Shown piece after piece: positions 43,067-52,281 of a stretch of 64,000 nt of DNA. A program made the translations under genes and the position numbers. Numbering within the stretch: the stretch's first letter is position 1; every line of letters begins with the position of its first letter. Source of the stretch: Acidimicrobiia bacterium (GTDB taxonomy: Bacteria; Actinomycetota; Acidimicrobiia; Acidimicrobiales; Bin134); the NCBI GenBank assembly GCA_022822265.1, contig JAJECA010000050.1:1-64000 (forward strand), read 5' to 3'. The notes beneath the pieces are model-generated. The model was given only the letters and a program-made list of their open reading frames with translations. It ran no database searches and was not told where the DNA came from.

Positions 43067-43876
43067 CTATACCGCGGGGGCGGCGGCCACCGGGCCTGCG
43101 CCGGAGGGGTCGTAGATGGTGACCCTATGGATGCGGCGGTGGTCGGTTCCGTAGTCGTCGATGGCGTAGTGCATGGTGCAGCGGTTGTCCCACAAGGCGG
43201 CGTCGCCGTCGCTCCATCGCCACCGCACGATGAACTCGGGCTGCTCCATGTGGTCGCACAACAAGGCCAGCAGGCATCTGCTCTCCAGGTGGCTCATGCC
43301 CTGAAGAGACGACGTCCAACCTCGATTTACAAACAGGATCCGTTTGCCGGTCTCGGGATGAACGGTTATCGCCGGGTGGTCGGTGAACTCGGTCAAACCA
43401 GCCCGGCCGTGGCGGGCGATGACCCCTTCGAGAGCCGCCTTGAGGGGCTGCGACAGTCCCTCGTAGGCAGCCTGGGTATTGGCCCACATGGTGTCGCCAC
43501 CGGAGGGCGGTGACTCCTTCATAGACAGCAGCGACCCCAGCGGGGGCTGGCGGGCGAACGTCACGTCGGTGTGCCAGAAGTTGGCCCGCGAGTACTCGTT
43601 GGAGCTGTCCAGCACCAGGATCTTGCCCTCATCATCCACCGTGTGGTGGTAGCGATGGTCGGTGTCGTCGTTGCTCACCGCCTCCAGGTCGCCGAACAGC
43701 GAGCCCAAGGCCACGTGCTGCTCATTGGTCAAATGAACCTGGGGGAAGAACAGCACCTTGTGGGCCCAGAACGCCTCCTTCAGCTCGGCCGCTACCCCGT
43801 CGTCGAGGTGATCGACATCGAGCCCTTCTACCGTGGCGCCCAAGGCCGCCGGCAGCGCAGTCACTTTGATGCTCAT
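43067..43876 (-). CDS. TauD/TfdA-family 2-oxoglutarate dioxygenase
   Basis: 269 residues. The iron triad is visible: His102 and Asp104 in WHTDVTF, and His236 in CTMHYAI. The 2-oxoglutarate Arg is in HRRIHRV near 251. Members hydroxylate taurine, 2,4-D, alkyl sulfates and carnitine precursors with iron, oxygen and 2-oxoglutarate. Its gene lies 24 bases downstream of the FadD19-like ligase gene on the same strand, so they may share a transcript. The substrate is unknown. Confidence 0.92.
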   Translation of the reverse strand: MSIKVTALPAALGATVEGLDVDHLDDGVAAELKEAFWAHKVLFFPQVHLTNEQHVALGSLFGDLEAVSNDDTDHRYHHTVDDEGKILVLDSSNEYSRANFWHTDVTFARQPPLGSLLSMKESPPSGGDTMWANTQAAYEGLSQPLKAALEGVIARHGRAGLTEFTDHPAITVHPETGKRILFVNRGWTSSLQGMSHLESRCLLALLCDHMEQPEFIVRWRWSDGDAALWDNRCTMHYAIDDYGTDHRRIHRVTIYDPSGAGPVAAAPAV

Positions 43877-43900
43877 GGCTCTATGTTTTCAGATCGGGGC

Positions 43901-45544
43901 TTACTCCGACAGAGAGTCGAGCGCGAATTGCTTGGCCCACTGGTAGTCGGGCTTGCCGTTGGCCCCCCGCTGGACGGAATCGGCCCGGATGAGCGATTTG
44001 GGAAGCTTGTAGGCCGCCAAGCGGGTGCGGGCGTCGGCGATGACCTCGTCGTCGCCCACCGCCTGAGATGCCGGGTCGCCGGCCATCTGTACTACGGCGG
44101 TCACCGCCTCGCCCCATTTGGGGTCGGGCACCCCGACCACCAGGCAGTCGGCCACCGCCGGATGGGCCTTCACCGCCTCTTCCACTTCCTCGGGGTAGAT
44201 CTTCTCCCCCGCGCTGTTGATGCAGGCCGAGCCCCGGCCCAACAGCGTGATGGTGCCGTCGGCCTCCACGGTGGCCCAATCGCCGGGCACCGACCAGCGC
44301 CTCCCCCCGATGGTGCGGAACGTGGCCGCCGTCTTCTCCGGGTCCTTGTAGTACCCGATGGGGATGGGACCGCCCACCGCCACCATCCCCTGCTGGCCGG
44401 AGCCGGGCTCCACCGGTCGGCCGTCCTCGTCGAACACCGCGGCGTTCTCCCCCAGGGTGAACCGAGCGGTGGCGGATCCGCCCTCGCGGTCGCTGATCCT
44501 CATGCCCGTGCCGGTGCCTTCGCTGGAGCCCAGGGAGTCCACCAGCTTCATGTCCTTGTGTGCCAGCAGAGCTTCCTTTGCCGGCTGGCTCCAGATCACC
44601 CCCGACGACATGACCATGAATACCGACGACAGGTCGTAGGGCTCGCCTCGGGCGGCAGCCGCATCCAATGCCTCGGCCATGGGCCGGCCGAAGGCGTCCC
44701 CCACGATGGTGAGCACAGTGGTCCGGTCGCGTTCCACACAGCGCCACAGGGCATCGGCGTCGAAGCTGCGCTCGGGCATGGTGATCACCGCCCCGCCCTG
44801 GGTGAAGGTGGCCAGCGCCACGATGCTGGCCGTGCCGTGCATGAGAGGAGAGGCCGCTAGCTGGCGGGTTACCCGGTTGCTGTCATAGATGGCCGCGATG
44901 TTGGACTTGACCTGCTCCAGGGTCTCCGGGATCGGCAGCCTCAGCGCCTTGAAGTTGGGGGCCATGGCGCCAATCACCGAACTGTGGGGCCACATGACCC
45001 CTTTGGGATTGCCGGTAGTGCCGCCGGTGTAGAGGATCCACAAGTCATCAGGGCTGCGGTCGATAGTGGGCGCCGGATCGTGGTCGGCGATCAGAGTCTC
45101 GTAGTCCAGCGCCCAGTCGGGTACCGGGTCGCTGGGCTCGCCCACACAGATGGCCGCCCGCAGCAAAGGCAAGTCGCCCCTGGCCTCCTCTACCCGGTCG
45201 GCCAGCTCGGGAGAGAAGAACACCGCCTTGGCGTCGGCGTCCTCCAACAGATGGCGCAACTCCCCTGCCAGGTAGCGGTAGTTCACATTGCAGGGAGCAG
45301 CCCGGGCCTTGAACGCCCCGAAGGTGACCTCGCTATAGGGGTTCCCGTTGTACAGGTACAGCCCCACGTTGTCGCCCGCACCGATGCCGAGTTCCCCCAG
45401 CGCCGCCGCTAGCCGAGCTGCCCGATCCTCGAACTCCCGCCACGTCCGCGTTACCGGATTGCACACCACCGCATCAGCGTCCGGCACCACCTCTGCGGCC
45501 GCTTCCCACGCGGTGGCCAGGTTCAGGGGCACGGGGAGTGACAT
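43901..45544 (-). CDS. Acyl-CoA synthetase, FadD19-like
   Basis: 547 residues. P-loop YTGGTTGNPKG at 172-182, MSSGVIW near 314, GRGSACINSAGEKIYPEE, and the terminal GANGKPDYQWAK. The GKPDY-x-WAK ending and the YTGGTTG-x-PKGVMW block are shared with FadD19, the steroid side-chain CoA ligase of mycobacteria, and distinguish it from the other ligases here. It activates a bulky acid, perhaps a sterol or terpenoid side chain. Only 11 bases separate its start from the divergent ligase at 45556. Confidence 0.9.
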   Translation of the reverse strand: MSLPVPLNLATAWEAAAEVVPDADAVVCNPVTRTWREFEDRAARLAAALGELGIGAGDNVGLYLYNGNPYSEVTFGAFKARAAPCNVNYRYLAGELRHLLEDADAKAVFFSPELADRVEEARGDLPLLRAAICVGEPSDPVPDWALDYETLIADHDPAPTIDRSPDDLWILYTGGTTGNPKGVMWPHSSVIGAMAPNFKALRLPIPETLEQVKSNIAAIYDSNRVTRQLAASPLMHGTASIVALATFTQGGAVITMPERSFDADALWRCVERDRTTVLTIVGDAFGRPMAEALDAAAARGEPYDLSSVFMVMSSGVIWSQPAKEALLAHKDMKLVDSLGSSEGTGTGMRISDREGGSATARFTLGENAAVFDEDGRPVEPGSGQQGMVAVGGPIPIGYYKDPEKTAATFRTIGGRRWSVPGDWATVEADGTITLLGRGSACINSAGEKIYPEEVEEAVKAHPAVADCLVVGVPDPKWGEAVTAVVQMAGDPASQAVGDDEVIADARTRLAAYKLPKSLIRADSVQRGANGKPDYQWAKQFALDSLSE

Positions 45545-45555
45545 TATCGTGAGTC

Positions 45556-47055
45556 GTGAGCACTGCCCGAGCCGATGCTGTCCACTTCCCGAGGGGGGTC
45601 GACCCCGATGACGTGGACTTGTTGGACGAAGTCAGCCTGCCAGCGGCCTGGAGCAAGCGCTGGGCTTCTGGGGCGTCCAAGCCAACCCTGTGGGACGCAG
45701 GGACCGGGTGGATCACGAGGGACGACCTGGCTCAACGTACGAAGGCCGCCGCCGGGCGGCTCTACGGGGCAGGACTTCGCAAGGGCGATCGGATCATTCT
45801 GTCGGCGGCGTCGTCGGTCGACTTGGTGGTGGCCCATGTGGCTGCGTTACGGCTGGGGCTGATTGTGGTGCCGGTGAACGGGGCCTACCAGAGAGCCGAG
45901 CTAGCCCACATCGTGGATGACGCCGATCCCCGGGCTGCGGTGGTGGACAAACCGGAATGGGTGCGGTGGCTGGCCGAGCTTGCCCCGGAGATGACTGTGG
46001 TGTCCCCCCGACTTGATCTGGACGACGGCACGGCGCCCAGCCTCGATCAGCTCTCCAGCGGCGATCCCGCGCTATTGGGCTATACGTCGGGAACCACCGG
46101 GGTACCCAAAGGAGCGGTGCTGACCCATGGGAACTTGCTGGCCGGAGCCGAGTCGGTGCGCATTGCCTGGCGGTGGATGCCGGATGACCGACTAGTCCTG
46201 GCGCTGCCCCTATTCCACATGCATGGTCTAGGCGTCGGCCTGCACGGCACTCTCTTGACCGGAGCTTCCGCGGTATTGCTTGACGGGTTCTCCCCCGACG
46301 CCGTGTTGGATGCGGCCCAAGCCCACGACGCCACCCTGTTCTTCGGCGTGCCCACCATGTACACCCGGCTGGCCCAGTCGCCCAGAGTTGAAGAGCTCTC
46401 CCTGCTTCGGCTGTGCGTGGCCGGCTCCGCTGCCCTGTCGGCTGATCTGAATCGCCGCCTGCAAGAAGCCGCCAGAGTGCGAGTGCTAGAGCGCTACGGC
46501 ATGACCGAGACCATCATGCTGGTGTCCAACCCTTACGACGAAGAGCGCCGGGCTGGGACAGTGGGATTCCCCCTCCCCGGCGTTGAGCTGCGGCTGGCCC
46601 CCGACTCCGGTGAAGTGCTGGTGCGGGGCCCCAACGTATTCGCCGGATACTGGCGCCGCCCTGAGGCCACCGAGGAGGCATTCGACCAAGATGGCTGGTT
46701 CCGCACTGGCGACCTCGGAGAGTTCGACGAGGACGGCTATTTGCGGCTGCGGGGCCGGGCCAAGGAATTGGTGATCTCCGGAGGCCTGAACGTATACCCC
46801 CGCGAGGTGGAGGACGCCCTGCGCTCCCATCCCGACATCGACGATGTAGCCATCACCGGGACCCCCAACGAGGAGTGGGGTGAGCTAGTCACCGCATGGG
46901 TGGTGCCGGCCTCTCGAAAGGCCCCCGACCTGGACGACCTGCGCTCCCACCTAGAAGGCGTGTGCGCCGACTTCAAACACCCCCGGCTCCTTCACTACGT
47001 CAAAGAGTTGCCCCGCAACGCCCTAGGAAAAGTACAAAAGCACCTCTTGGGCTAG
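45556..47055 (+). CDS. Acyl-CoA synthetase (FadD36/malonyl-CoA-synthetase-like)
   Basis: 499 residues from GTG 45556. P-loop YTSGTTGVPKG at 176-186, ERYGMTET, WFRTGDLGEF, GRAKELVISGGLNVYPREVE and the terminal RNALGKVQKHL. The GGLNVYPREVE block and short length match the FadD36/ACSF3 and malonyl-CoA synthetase branch, which takes short dicarboxylic acids. A TATCGT box 5 bases before the GTG would fit leaderless expression. The opposite ligase starts 11 bases away, so both promoters must lie within coding DNA. Confidence 0.88.
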   Translation: MSTARADAVHFPRGVDPDDVDLLDEVSLPAAWSKRWASGASKPTLWDAGTGWITRDDLAQRTKAAAGRLYGAGLRKGDRIILSAASSVDLVVAHVAALRLGLIVVPVNGAYQRAELAHIVDDADPRAAVVDKPEWVRWLAELAPEMTVVSPRLDLDDGTAPSLDQLSSGDPALLGYTSGTTGVPKGAVLTHGNLLAGAESVRIAWRWMPDDRLVLALPLFHMHGLGVGLHGTLLTGASAVLLDGFSPDAVLDAAQAHDATLFFGVPTMYTRLAQSPRVEELSLLRLCVAGSAALSADLNRRLQEAARVRVLERYGMTETIMLVSNPYDEERRAGTVGFPLPGVELRLAPDSGEVLVRGPNVFAGYWRRPEATEEAFDQDGWFRTGDLGEFDEDGYLRLRGRAKELVISGGLNVYPREVEDALRSHPDIDDVAITGTPNEEWGELVTAWVVPASRKAPDLDDLRSHLEGVCADFKHPRLLHYVKELPRNALGKVQKHLLG

Positions 47056-47109
47056 AGCGGCCTCAAATGCTCGGAGGCTATCTCTTAGTCCTTTCGGCTT
47101 ATGCAGGGG

Positions 47110-47115
47110 TACGTT
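47110..47115 (+). promoter_or_regulatory. -10 box of leaderless CoA-transferase promoter
   Basis: TACGTT is followed by GCTGGA and GTG 47122. It supports that start rather than ATG 47101, which would place the box inside the gene. Confidence 0.4.
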
Positions 47116-47121
47116 GCTGGA

Positions 47122-48258
47122 GTGAGCTCGGCCAAGCCACTGGATGGCGTGCTGGTGGTCTCTATCGAACAAGCAGTGGCCGCGCCGCTGACATCGTGTC
47201 GGCTGGCCGATGCCGGAGCCAGGGTGATCAAGATCGAGCGAGCCGAGGGCGACTTCTCCCGGGGCTACGACGCGGCCGCCGACGGGCTGTCCAGCTACTT
47301 TGCCTGGCTCAACCGAGGCAAGGAATCGATTGTCCTCGACCTCAAAGACGGCGAAGACCAAGCACTGTTGGGGCGGATTATCAAACGGGCCGACGTCTAC
47401 ATCCAGAATCTGGCCGTGGGCGCGGCCCAACGGCTGGGCTTCGGCTCAGAGTCCCTGCGTGAGCAGGATCCCCGCCTGGTGACCTGCGATATCTCCGGCT
47501 ACGGTCCCACCGGGCCGTACGCCCAGATGAAGGCCTATGACCTGTTGGTGCAGGCCGAGAGCGGCCTGGTGTCGGTGTCAGGAGCACCGGGACCGCTCGG
47601 TCGAGTGGGGGTGTCGGTGGCCGACATCGCCACCGGAGAGGCCGCGGCCCGAGCCATCAGCCAGGCCCTCGTCCGCCAAGCCCGCACCGGCGAAGGCGCG
47701 AACATCGAGGTCTCGCTGTTCTCCACCATGGCCGAGTGGATGACCGTACCCCTGCTGCACCATGACTACCTCGGCCAGGGGCCTGAGCGGGTGGGGCTGG
47801 CCCACCCGTCCATCGCCCCCTACGGCGGTTTCACCACCGCCGACGGCACCGTCCTGCTCATCGCCGTGCAGTCCGACCGAGAGTGGCGCACCCTGTGCGA
47901 AGAAGTGCTCGACCGACCAGACCTGGCCCACAATCCCCGCTTCGCCACCAACAAGGCTCGAGTCACGAACCGTGCCGCGACCGACGACGCTGTAGCCGAG
48001 GTGTTCGCCCGCCTGAGCACAGATGAACTCCACATCAAGCTCACCGACTGCCGGATGGCCTTCGGCGCAGTCAACGACGTAGCCGGTCTCTCTGCGCATC
48101 CACAGCTCAACCGGATCACCGTTACCCACGACGGCGGCACCGTCGACCTCCCCGCCCCGGCCACCACCGCCGACTGGGACCAGGCCGCCCCCGACGCCGC
48201 TCCCTCTCTCCCCGCTCTCAACCAACACGGCCCCCAAATCCGAGCCGAGTTTGCTTAG
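47122..48258 (+). CDS. CaiB/BaiF family (class III) CoA-transferase
   Basis: 378 residues. GTG 47122 is favoured over ATG 47101 because the family usually starts a few residues before PLDGVLVV and a -10 box fits. The catalytic Asp140 is in MKAYDLLVQA, and ISGYGPTGPYA and NLAVGAAQRLGF are family blocks. Such enzymes move CoA between acids without ATP, as in carnitine, oxalate or bile-acid metabolism. Both neighbours are acyl-CoA ligases, giving alternative routes to CoA esters. Its stop overlaps that of the convergent ligase gene. Confidence 0.9.
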   Translation: MSSAKPLDGVLVVSIEQAVAAPLTSCRLADAGARVIKIERAEGDFSRGYDAAADGLSSYFAWLNRGKESIVLDLKDGEDQALLGRIIKRADVYIQNLAVGAAQRLGFGSESLREQDPRLVTCDISGYGPTGPYAQMKAYDLLVQAESGLVSVSGAPGPLGRVGVSVADIATGEAAARAISQALVRQARTGEGANIEVSLFSTMAEWMTVPLLHHDYLGQGPERVGLAHPSIAPYGGFTTADGTVLLIAVQSDREWRTLCEEVLDRPDLAHNPRFATNKARVTNRAATDDAVAEVFARLSTDELHIKLTDCRMAFGAVNDVAGLSAHPQLNRITVTHDGGTVDLPAPATTADWDQAAPDAAPSLPALNQHGPQIRAEFA

Positions 48259-49772
48259 TTGAAGCGCTGGCGGAGGCGGAATTTTTCTACTTTGCCGTTG
48301 CCGGTGCGGGGAAGCTCGTCGATGGGCTGAATGGTGGTGGGGACCTTGTAGGGGGCCAGGGTGCCTTCGGTATGGATCCGTAGGTCGTCTTCGGTGGGGA
48401 GGTTGCAGCCGTCGGCTACCACGATGAAGGCGGCCACTGTTTCGCCCAGCACAGGGTCGGGGCGGGCTACCACGGCGATGTCTCCTACTGCGGGGTGGGT
48501 GCGCAGGGCGGTCTCCACCTCGATGGTGGACAGGTTCTCTCCGCCTCGTCGCACGATGTCTTTTTGGCGGTCGACGAAGTAGAGGTAGCCATCATCGTCC
48601 ACATAGCCCAGGTCGCCGGTGCGGAACCAGTCTCCCGAAGTGGCGGCCTCGGTGGCCTCGGGATCCTCGATGTAGCCGTTGAACCCGATGGTGGACCGCA
48701 GAAAGCAGATCTCCCCGGTCTCGCCCGTCGGCGCCTCGGAGCCGTCGGGCAGGAATATCCGCAGCACCGACCCCTCGAACGGCTTGCCCACCGAGCCGGG
48801 GCGGCGGGGCTCATCGAGGCGGGTGTAGGTGCCCGACCCGGCTTCGGTCATGCCGTACCAGTCCATGCACGGCACCCCATAGCGCTCCTCGATCTGCTCG
48901 ATGATCGGGGCGCAGCCCAGCGGGATCATCACCCGCAGCGAGTGCGACTTCTCGTGGGGACCGGGAGTCTGGGCCATCAAGATGTTGATAATGGGCACCA
49001 GGGTGAGGAAGTAGGTCGGGCGGTACAAATCGACCAGCGCCCAGAACCGCGACGCCGAGAACTTGCGTTGCATGACCACGCTGGCCCCCCGGCTCAGCGC
49101 CGACATGGCCCCGCCCATGGCGTTGCCATGGAACAGCGGGGTCACCACCAGCGAGCGGTCGGTGTGACTCAGGCCGAACATCTCCTCATAGGGCACCGCC
49201 CCGCCCGCGAAGAGCTCGGGGCTCATGGGAACCGCCTTGGGCCTCCCGGTGGTGGTGCCCGACGTGTAGAGCACGTTGCCCTCCACAAACCCGTCCACCG
49301 GGGGCAGGTCCAGCCCTGCCCCTTCCGGCGCCCCTTCGATGAGGTCGGCCAGCAGCAGTGCCCCGTCCACCGGCTCGTCCACGCTCACCACTGCTTCCAC
49401 CAAGTCCATGCCCGCGGTGAGGGCCACCGCACGCTCGGCCCGCTCGGCCTCGGCAAAAACCAGGCGGCACCGGGAGTGGTTGAGCACGAAATCCAGTTCC
49501 GGATCGGTCCACTCCGGGTTGATGGGAACGCCCGCCAACCCGATGGCCTGCATTCCCAGCTGGCACTCGATGTACTCGGGGCGGTTCTGCATCCAGATGC
49601 AGGCCCGGTCGCCCAGGCCCAAACCGAAGCGGGTTTGGAACTGGTGGGCTAGCGCCCCACCATGGGCAGCCAGCTCGCGGAACGTGCGGTGGCCGTCCTG
49701 CTCGGAGAGCACGGCCAGCTTGTCGGGCCAGGTACGGCTGAAATCACGAACGACGTCATACAAGGTCGGCAT
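48255..49772 (-). CDS. Acyl-CoA synthetase (crotonobetaine/carnitine-ligase-like)
   Basis: 505 residues. The P-loop YTSGTTTGRPK (169-179) has one extra Thr compared with the usual SGTTG, a variant found in some members. WYGMTEAG, WFRTGDLGYVDD, DRQKDIVRRGGENLS and the terminal RTGNGKVEKFRLR with the catalytic Lys follow. ATG 49772 with TAGGCT 8 bases upstream suggests a leaderless transcript. It lies tail to tail with the CaiB-type CoA-transferase, which suggests the two serve a carnitine-like or similar small acid. Confidence 0.9.
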   Translation of the reverse strand: MPTLYDVVRDFSRTWPDKLAVLSEQDGHRTFRELAAHGGALAHQFQTRFGLGLGDRACIWMQNRPEYIECQLGMQAIGLAGVPINPEWTDPELDFVLNHSRCRLVFAEAERAERAVALTAGMDLVEAVVSVDEPVDGALLLADLIEGAPEGAGLDLPPVDGFVEGNVLYTSGTTTGRPKAVPMSPELFAGGAVPYEEMFGLSHTDRSLVVTPLFHGNAMGGAMSALSRGASVVMQRKFSASRFWALVDLYRPTYFLTLVPIINILMAQTPGPHEKSHSLRVMIPLGCAPIIEQIEERYGVPCMDWYGMTEAGSGTYTRLDEPRRPGSVGKPFEGSVLRIFLPDGSEAPTGETGEICFLRSTIGFNGYIEDPEATEAATSGDWFRTGDLGYVDDDGYLYFVDRQKDIVRRGGENLSTIEVETALRTHPAVGDIAVVARPDPVLGETVAAFIVVADGCNLPTEDDLRIHTEGTLAPYKVPTTIQPIDELPRTGNGKVEKFRLRQRFN

Positions 49773-49780
49773 CGCCGGGC

Positions 49781-49786
49781 AGCCTA
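49781..49786 (-). promoter_or_regulatory. -10 box of leaderless ligase promoter
   Basis: TAGGCT on the minus strand, then 8 bases, then ATG 49772. The box lies in the 40-base gap after the SDR gene. Confidence 0.4.
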
Positions 49787-49812
49787 GTTACCGCAGTGGT
49801 CCGGCCGCCCGG

Positions 49813-50595
49813 TCACGTCACTACGTCGGCCGCACCCCCGTCGATGCGAAGGTGGGCGCCGTGGATCTGGCGGGCCCGCTCGCTGCAAACGAAGGCCACC
49901 AGCTCCCCCACGTCGGACACGGTGGCGATGCGCCCGGTCAGCGTGGGCATCTGCACCGTGGTGACGTGGCGCTCGATCTCGGCCCAATCGGTGGAACGGC
50001 CCTCCCGCTCGGCCTGACGAGTCCACATCTCCACCAGTTCCGGAGTGGCAATAGCCCCAGGGCTCACGCAGTTCACCGTCACACCGGTGCCGGCCAATTC
50101 CCGGGCCAGGCTCACCGTCATGGCCGGTAGCGCGCCCTTGGCCGCGTAGTAGCCCGGGATGCGGTCGCCAGGTCGAGTTGCCCCCACGGTTGACACCAGT
50201 ACGATCCGGCCCCAACCCCGCTCCACCATGGCGGGAACCATGAGCCGGGTCATCCGAACCGCGGTGAGCACATTGCGGTTGTAGGCATCCACCCAGACAT
50301 CCGTGCCATCGTCCCCCCAGGTGCCGCCCACCGCCACGCCGTAGTTGTTGACCAGGATGTCCACTGGGCCGCACTGGCTGACCACCGTTTCGGCCCCCTC
50401 ATCGGTGCATATGTCCCCCCACACTGCTCGAACCGGCGACCCCAGCTCCTCGGCCAGCCAATCGGCCTGCCCCTCCTCAAACCCATGAACCACCACCTCA
50501 GCACCCTCAGCCGCCAGCACTCGGGCGACTCCACTCCCCGTGCCCCGATAGCTCCCGGTAACCAACGCCACTCTTCCAGCCAGGCCAAGCTCCAT
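49813..50595 (-). CDS. Short-chain dehydrogenase/reductase, variant motifs
   Basis: 260 residues from ATG 50595; a longer frame upstream does not look like SDR. TGSYRGTG (13-20) replaces the usual TGGxxGIG, and NNYG (83-86) replaces NNAG. Ser135 and the YYAAK pair (Tyr149/Lys153) are kept, so catalysis is likely intact. VHGFEEG after the second strand has no clear NAD-type Asp. It diverges from the HicA-like gene across an AT-rich stretch. No partner gene tells its substrate. Confidence 0.83.
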   Translation of the reverse strand: MELGLAGRVALVTGSYRGTGSGVARVLAAEGAEVVVHGFEEGQADWLAEELGSPVRAVWGDICTDEGAETVVSQCGPVDILVNNYGVAVGGTWGDDGTDVWVDAYNRNVLTAVRMTRLMVPAMVERGWGRIVLVSTVGATRPGDRIPGYYAAKGALPAMTVSLARELAGTGVTVNCVSPGAIATPELVEMWTRQAEREGRSTDWAEIERHVTTVQMPTLTGRIATVSDVGELVAFVCSERARQIHGAHLRIDGGAADVVT

Positions 50596-50645
50596 CGTCC
50601 AATGCTGGCATAGGAGATAGCGACCGGCGACCACGAGCAAAATCG

Positions 50646-50675
50646 TTGGCCTATTTCAGTGAATATCCATATATT
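50646..50675 (+). promoter_or_regulatory. AT-rich promoter candidate for the hicAB-aroC operon
   Basis: TTGGCC (50646-50651) and TATATT (50670-50675) are 18 bases apart and fit -35 and -10 boxes. The stretch is the most AT-rich in the neighbourhood, as usual for toxin-antitoxin promoters. The expected transcription start is near 50682. Confidence 0.45.
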
Positions 50676-50683
50676 CTAATCAC

Positions 50684-50929
50684 ATCCCTAGACCTGCTTC
50701 GCAGTTTCCCGCCCTCAAGGCCACGAAGGTGCTACGTCTGCTGCACAAGATCGGATACCGGGAGGTTCCAGGACTTGGAAAGGGCTCTCACGTTTGGCTG
50801 AGAGCCGAGGGCAGAAAATCGATCTGCTTGCCAATGCACAAGGGGCGAGAATTGTCTCCACGACACCTTCGGAAGATGCTCGTCGAGGACGCGGGTCTCT
50901 CGGATGCCGAAATCGACGCGCTACTCTGA
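50684..50929 (+). CDS. hicA: HicA-like toxin (mRNA interferase), start uncertain
   Basis: The clear part is 66 residues from GTG 50729: LLHKIGYREV, the catalytic GSHVWLR with its His, and CLPMHKGRELSPRHLRKML, all typical of the HicA dsRBD-like RNase. The frame upstream also reads like HicA (FPALKATKV, matching the family's usual start), but the only start codon there is a non-standard ATC at 50684, or ATA codons before it. The GTG start would lose that motif. It is followed by a HicB-like gene 20 bases on. Either an unusual start or 5' decay is possible. Confidence 0.55.
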   Translation: MPRPASQFPALKATKVLRLLHKIGYREVPGLGKGSHVWLRAEGRKSICLPMHKGRELSPRHLRKMLVEDAGLSDAEIDALL

Positions 50930-50949
50930 GCCAAGGCGGAAAGGCGAGA

Positions 50950-51186
50950 ATGTCCAGGATAAAGGCCTACAAGAACCCGGATAGGGGTCCCGCTTGGTGC
51001 GCGGAGGGCGAAATGGGCGACTACTCCTACTATGCGGGTGCCGACACCCTTGAAGAACTCAGTGTGTTGATCGCGGAAGCCGCTGCTGAAAGTGGCGATT
51101 CTCCTGAAGTGGTTTTGGTGAACGATCCCGACGCTGACGAGGCTCCGGTCGCGGAGATCGACCTAACTGTCACTGTGAAGCAATGA
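50950..51186 (+). CDS. hicB: HicB-like antitoxin
   Basis: 78 residues from ATG 50950, with AAAGGCGAG upstream. The part [19 protein letters not shown] resembles the HicB partial RNase-H fold, where an aromatic strand is followed by a TLEE helix. It has no obvious C-terminal DNA-binding domain, so its repressor function is doubtful. It would bind the HicA-like protein from the gene upstream. Its stop overlaps the aroC start (ATGA), an unusual coupling of an antitoxin to an essential biosynthetic gene. Identification rests on context and weak motifs. Confidence 0.5.
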   Translation: MSRIKAYKNPDRGPAWCAEGEMGDYSYYAGADTLEELSVLIAEAAAESGDSPEVVLVNDPDADEAPVAEIDLTVTVKQ

Positions 51187-52277
51187 GCAGTTCGACGGGG
51201 CGGTTGTTCCGGGTCACGACGTTCGGGGAGTCCCATGGCGGCGGCATCGGCGCGGTGGTGGACGGCTGTCCGCCCCGGCTTCCGCTCAACGAGGAGATGA
51301 TCCAGCATGACTTGGATCGGCGGCGGCCCGGTCAGAGCCGGCTGACCACGCTGCGGGACGAGGCCGACAAGGTACAGCTCCTCTCGGGGATCTTCGAGGG
51401 CCACACGCTGGGATCGCCCATTGCCGTGCTGGTGGGCAACACCGATGCCCGGCCCAGCGCCTATGAAGACTTCAAGGACGTCTACCGTCCCTCCCACGCC
51501 GACTACACCACCGAGGCCAAGTACGGCATTCGCAATTGGCAGGGTGGGGGGCGAGCCAGCGCCCGGGAAACCATCGGCCGAGTGGCGGCTGGCGCCATCG
51601 CCCGCCAGCTCCTGCGGACCGCAGCCGACATCGAGGTGCTGGCCTGGGTCCGCCAGGTGGGCACCATCACTGCCGATGTCGATCCCACCGCGGTGACTCT
51701 GGCCGACGTGGAGGCCGACGCCACCCGATGCCCGTCGCCCGATCACGCGGCGGCCATGACCGGGGCCATCGAAGCGGCCAGACGCGACGGCAACTCACTG
51801 GGCGGGATAGTCGAATGCGTGGCCCGAAGGGTGCCCCCGGGTCTAGGCGAACCGGTGTTCGACAAGCTGGAAGCCGATTTGGCCAAGGCCGCCCTGTCTT
51901 TGCCCGCGGCCAAGGGCTTTGAGATCGGCTCGGGCTTCGCGGGAGTGACCATGACCGGTCGAGAGCACAACGACCCATTCACCCCCGGCCCCGACGGCCG
52001 GCCCCGCACCGCTTCCAACCGCTCCGGTGGAGTACAGGGCGGCATCAGCAATGGCGAGGACATTGTGATCCGAGTGGCGTTCAAGCCCACTGCCACCATC
52101 GCCTCACCTCAGGAGACGGTCGACCGCGACAACAACCCGGTCACCCTGGCCGCCCGCGGTCGCCACGACCCCTGCGTTCTGCCCCGAGCGGTGCCCATGG
52201 TGGAGGCCCAAGTACTGCTGGTGCTGGCGGATCACTGGCTGCGCCAACAGGCCGTAGATGTGATCGACGGCTGCTGA
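51183..52277 (+). CDS. aroC: Chorismate synthase
   Basis: 364 residues, normal length. Family signatures are [14 protein letters not shown] near the start, [18 protein letters not shown] and the C-terminal [12 protein letters not shown]. It converts 5-enolpyruvylshikimate-3-phosphate to chorismate with reduced FMN, the last common aromatic step. The start ATG 51183 lies in the HicB-like stop codon. In many actinobacteria aroC sits with aroK and aroB; here it does not. A crotonase gene follows after 4 bases. Confidence 0.97.
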   Translation: MSSSTGRLFRVTTFGESHGGGIGAVVDGCPPRLPLNEEMIQHDLDRRRPGQSRLTTLRDEADKVQLLSGIFEGHTLGSPIAVLVGNTDARPSAYEDFKDVYRPSHADYTTEAKYGIRNWQGGGRASARETIGRVAAGAIARQLLRTAADIEVLAWVRQVGTITADVDPTAVTLADVEADATRCPSPDHAAAMTGAIEAARRDGNSLGGIVECVARRVPPGLGEPVFDKLEADLAKAALSLPAAKGFEIGSGFAGVTMTGREHNDPFTPGPDGRPRTASNRSGGVQGGISNGEDIVIRVAFKPTATIASPQETVDRDNNPVTLAARGRHDPCVLPRAVPMVEAQVLLVLADHWLRQQAVDVIDGC

Positions 52278-52281
52278 AGAC

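Noticed and set aside
50596..50728. AT-rich stretch as an attachment site or insertion-sequence remnant
   Set aside because: No inverted ends, target duplication or integrase gene; it fits a toxin-antitoxin promoter better.
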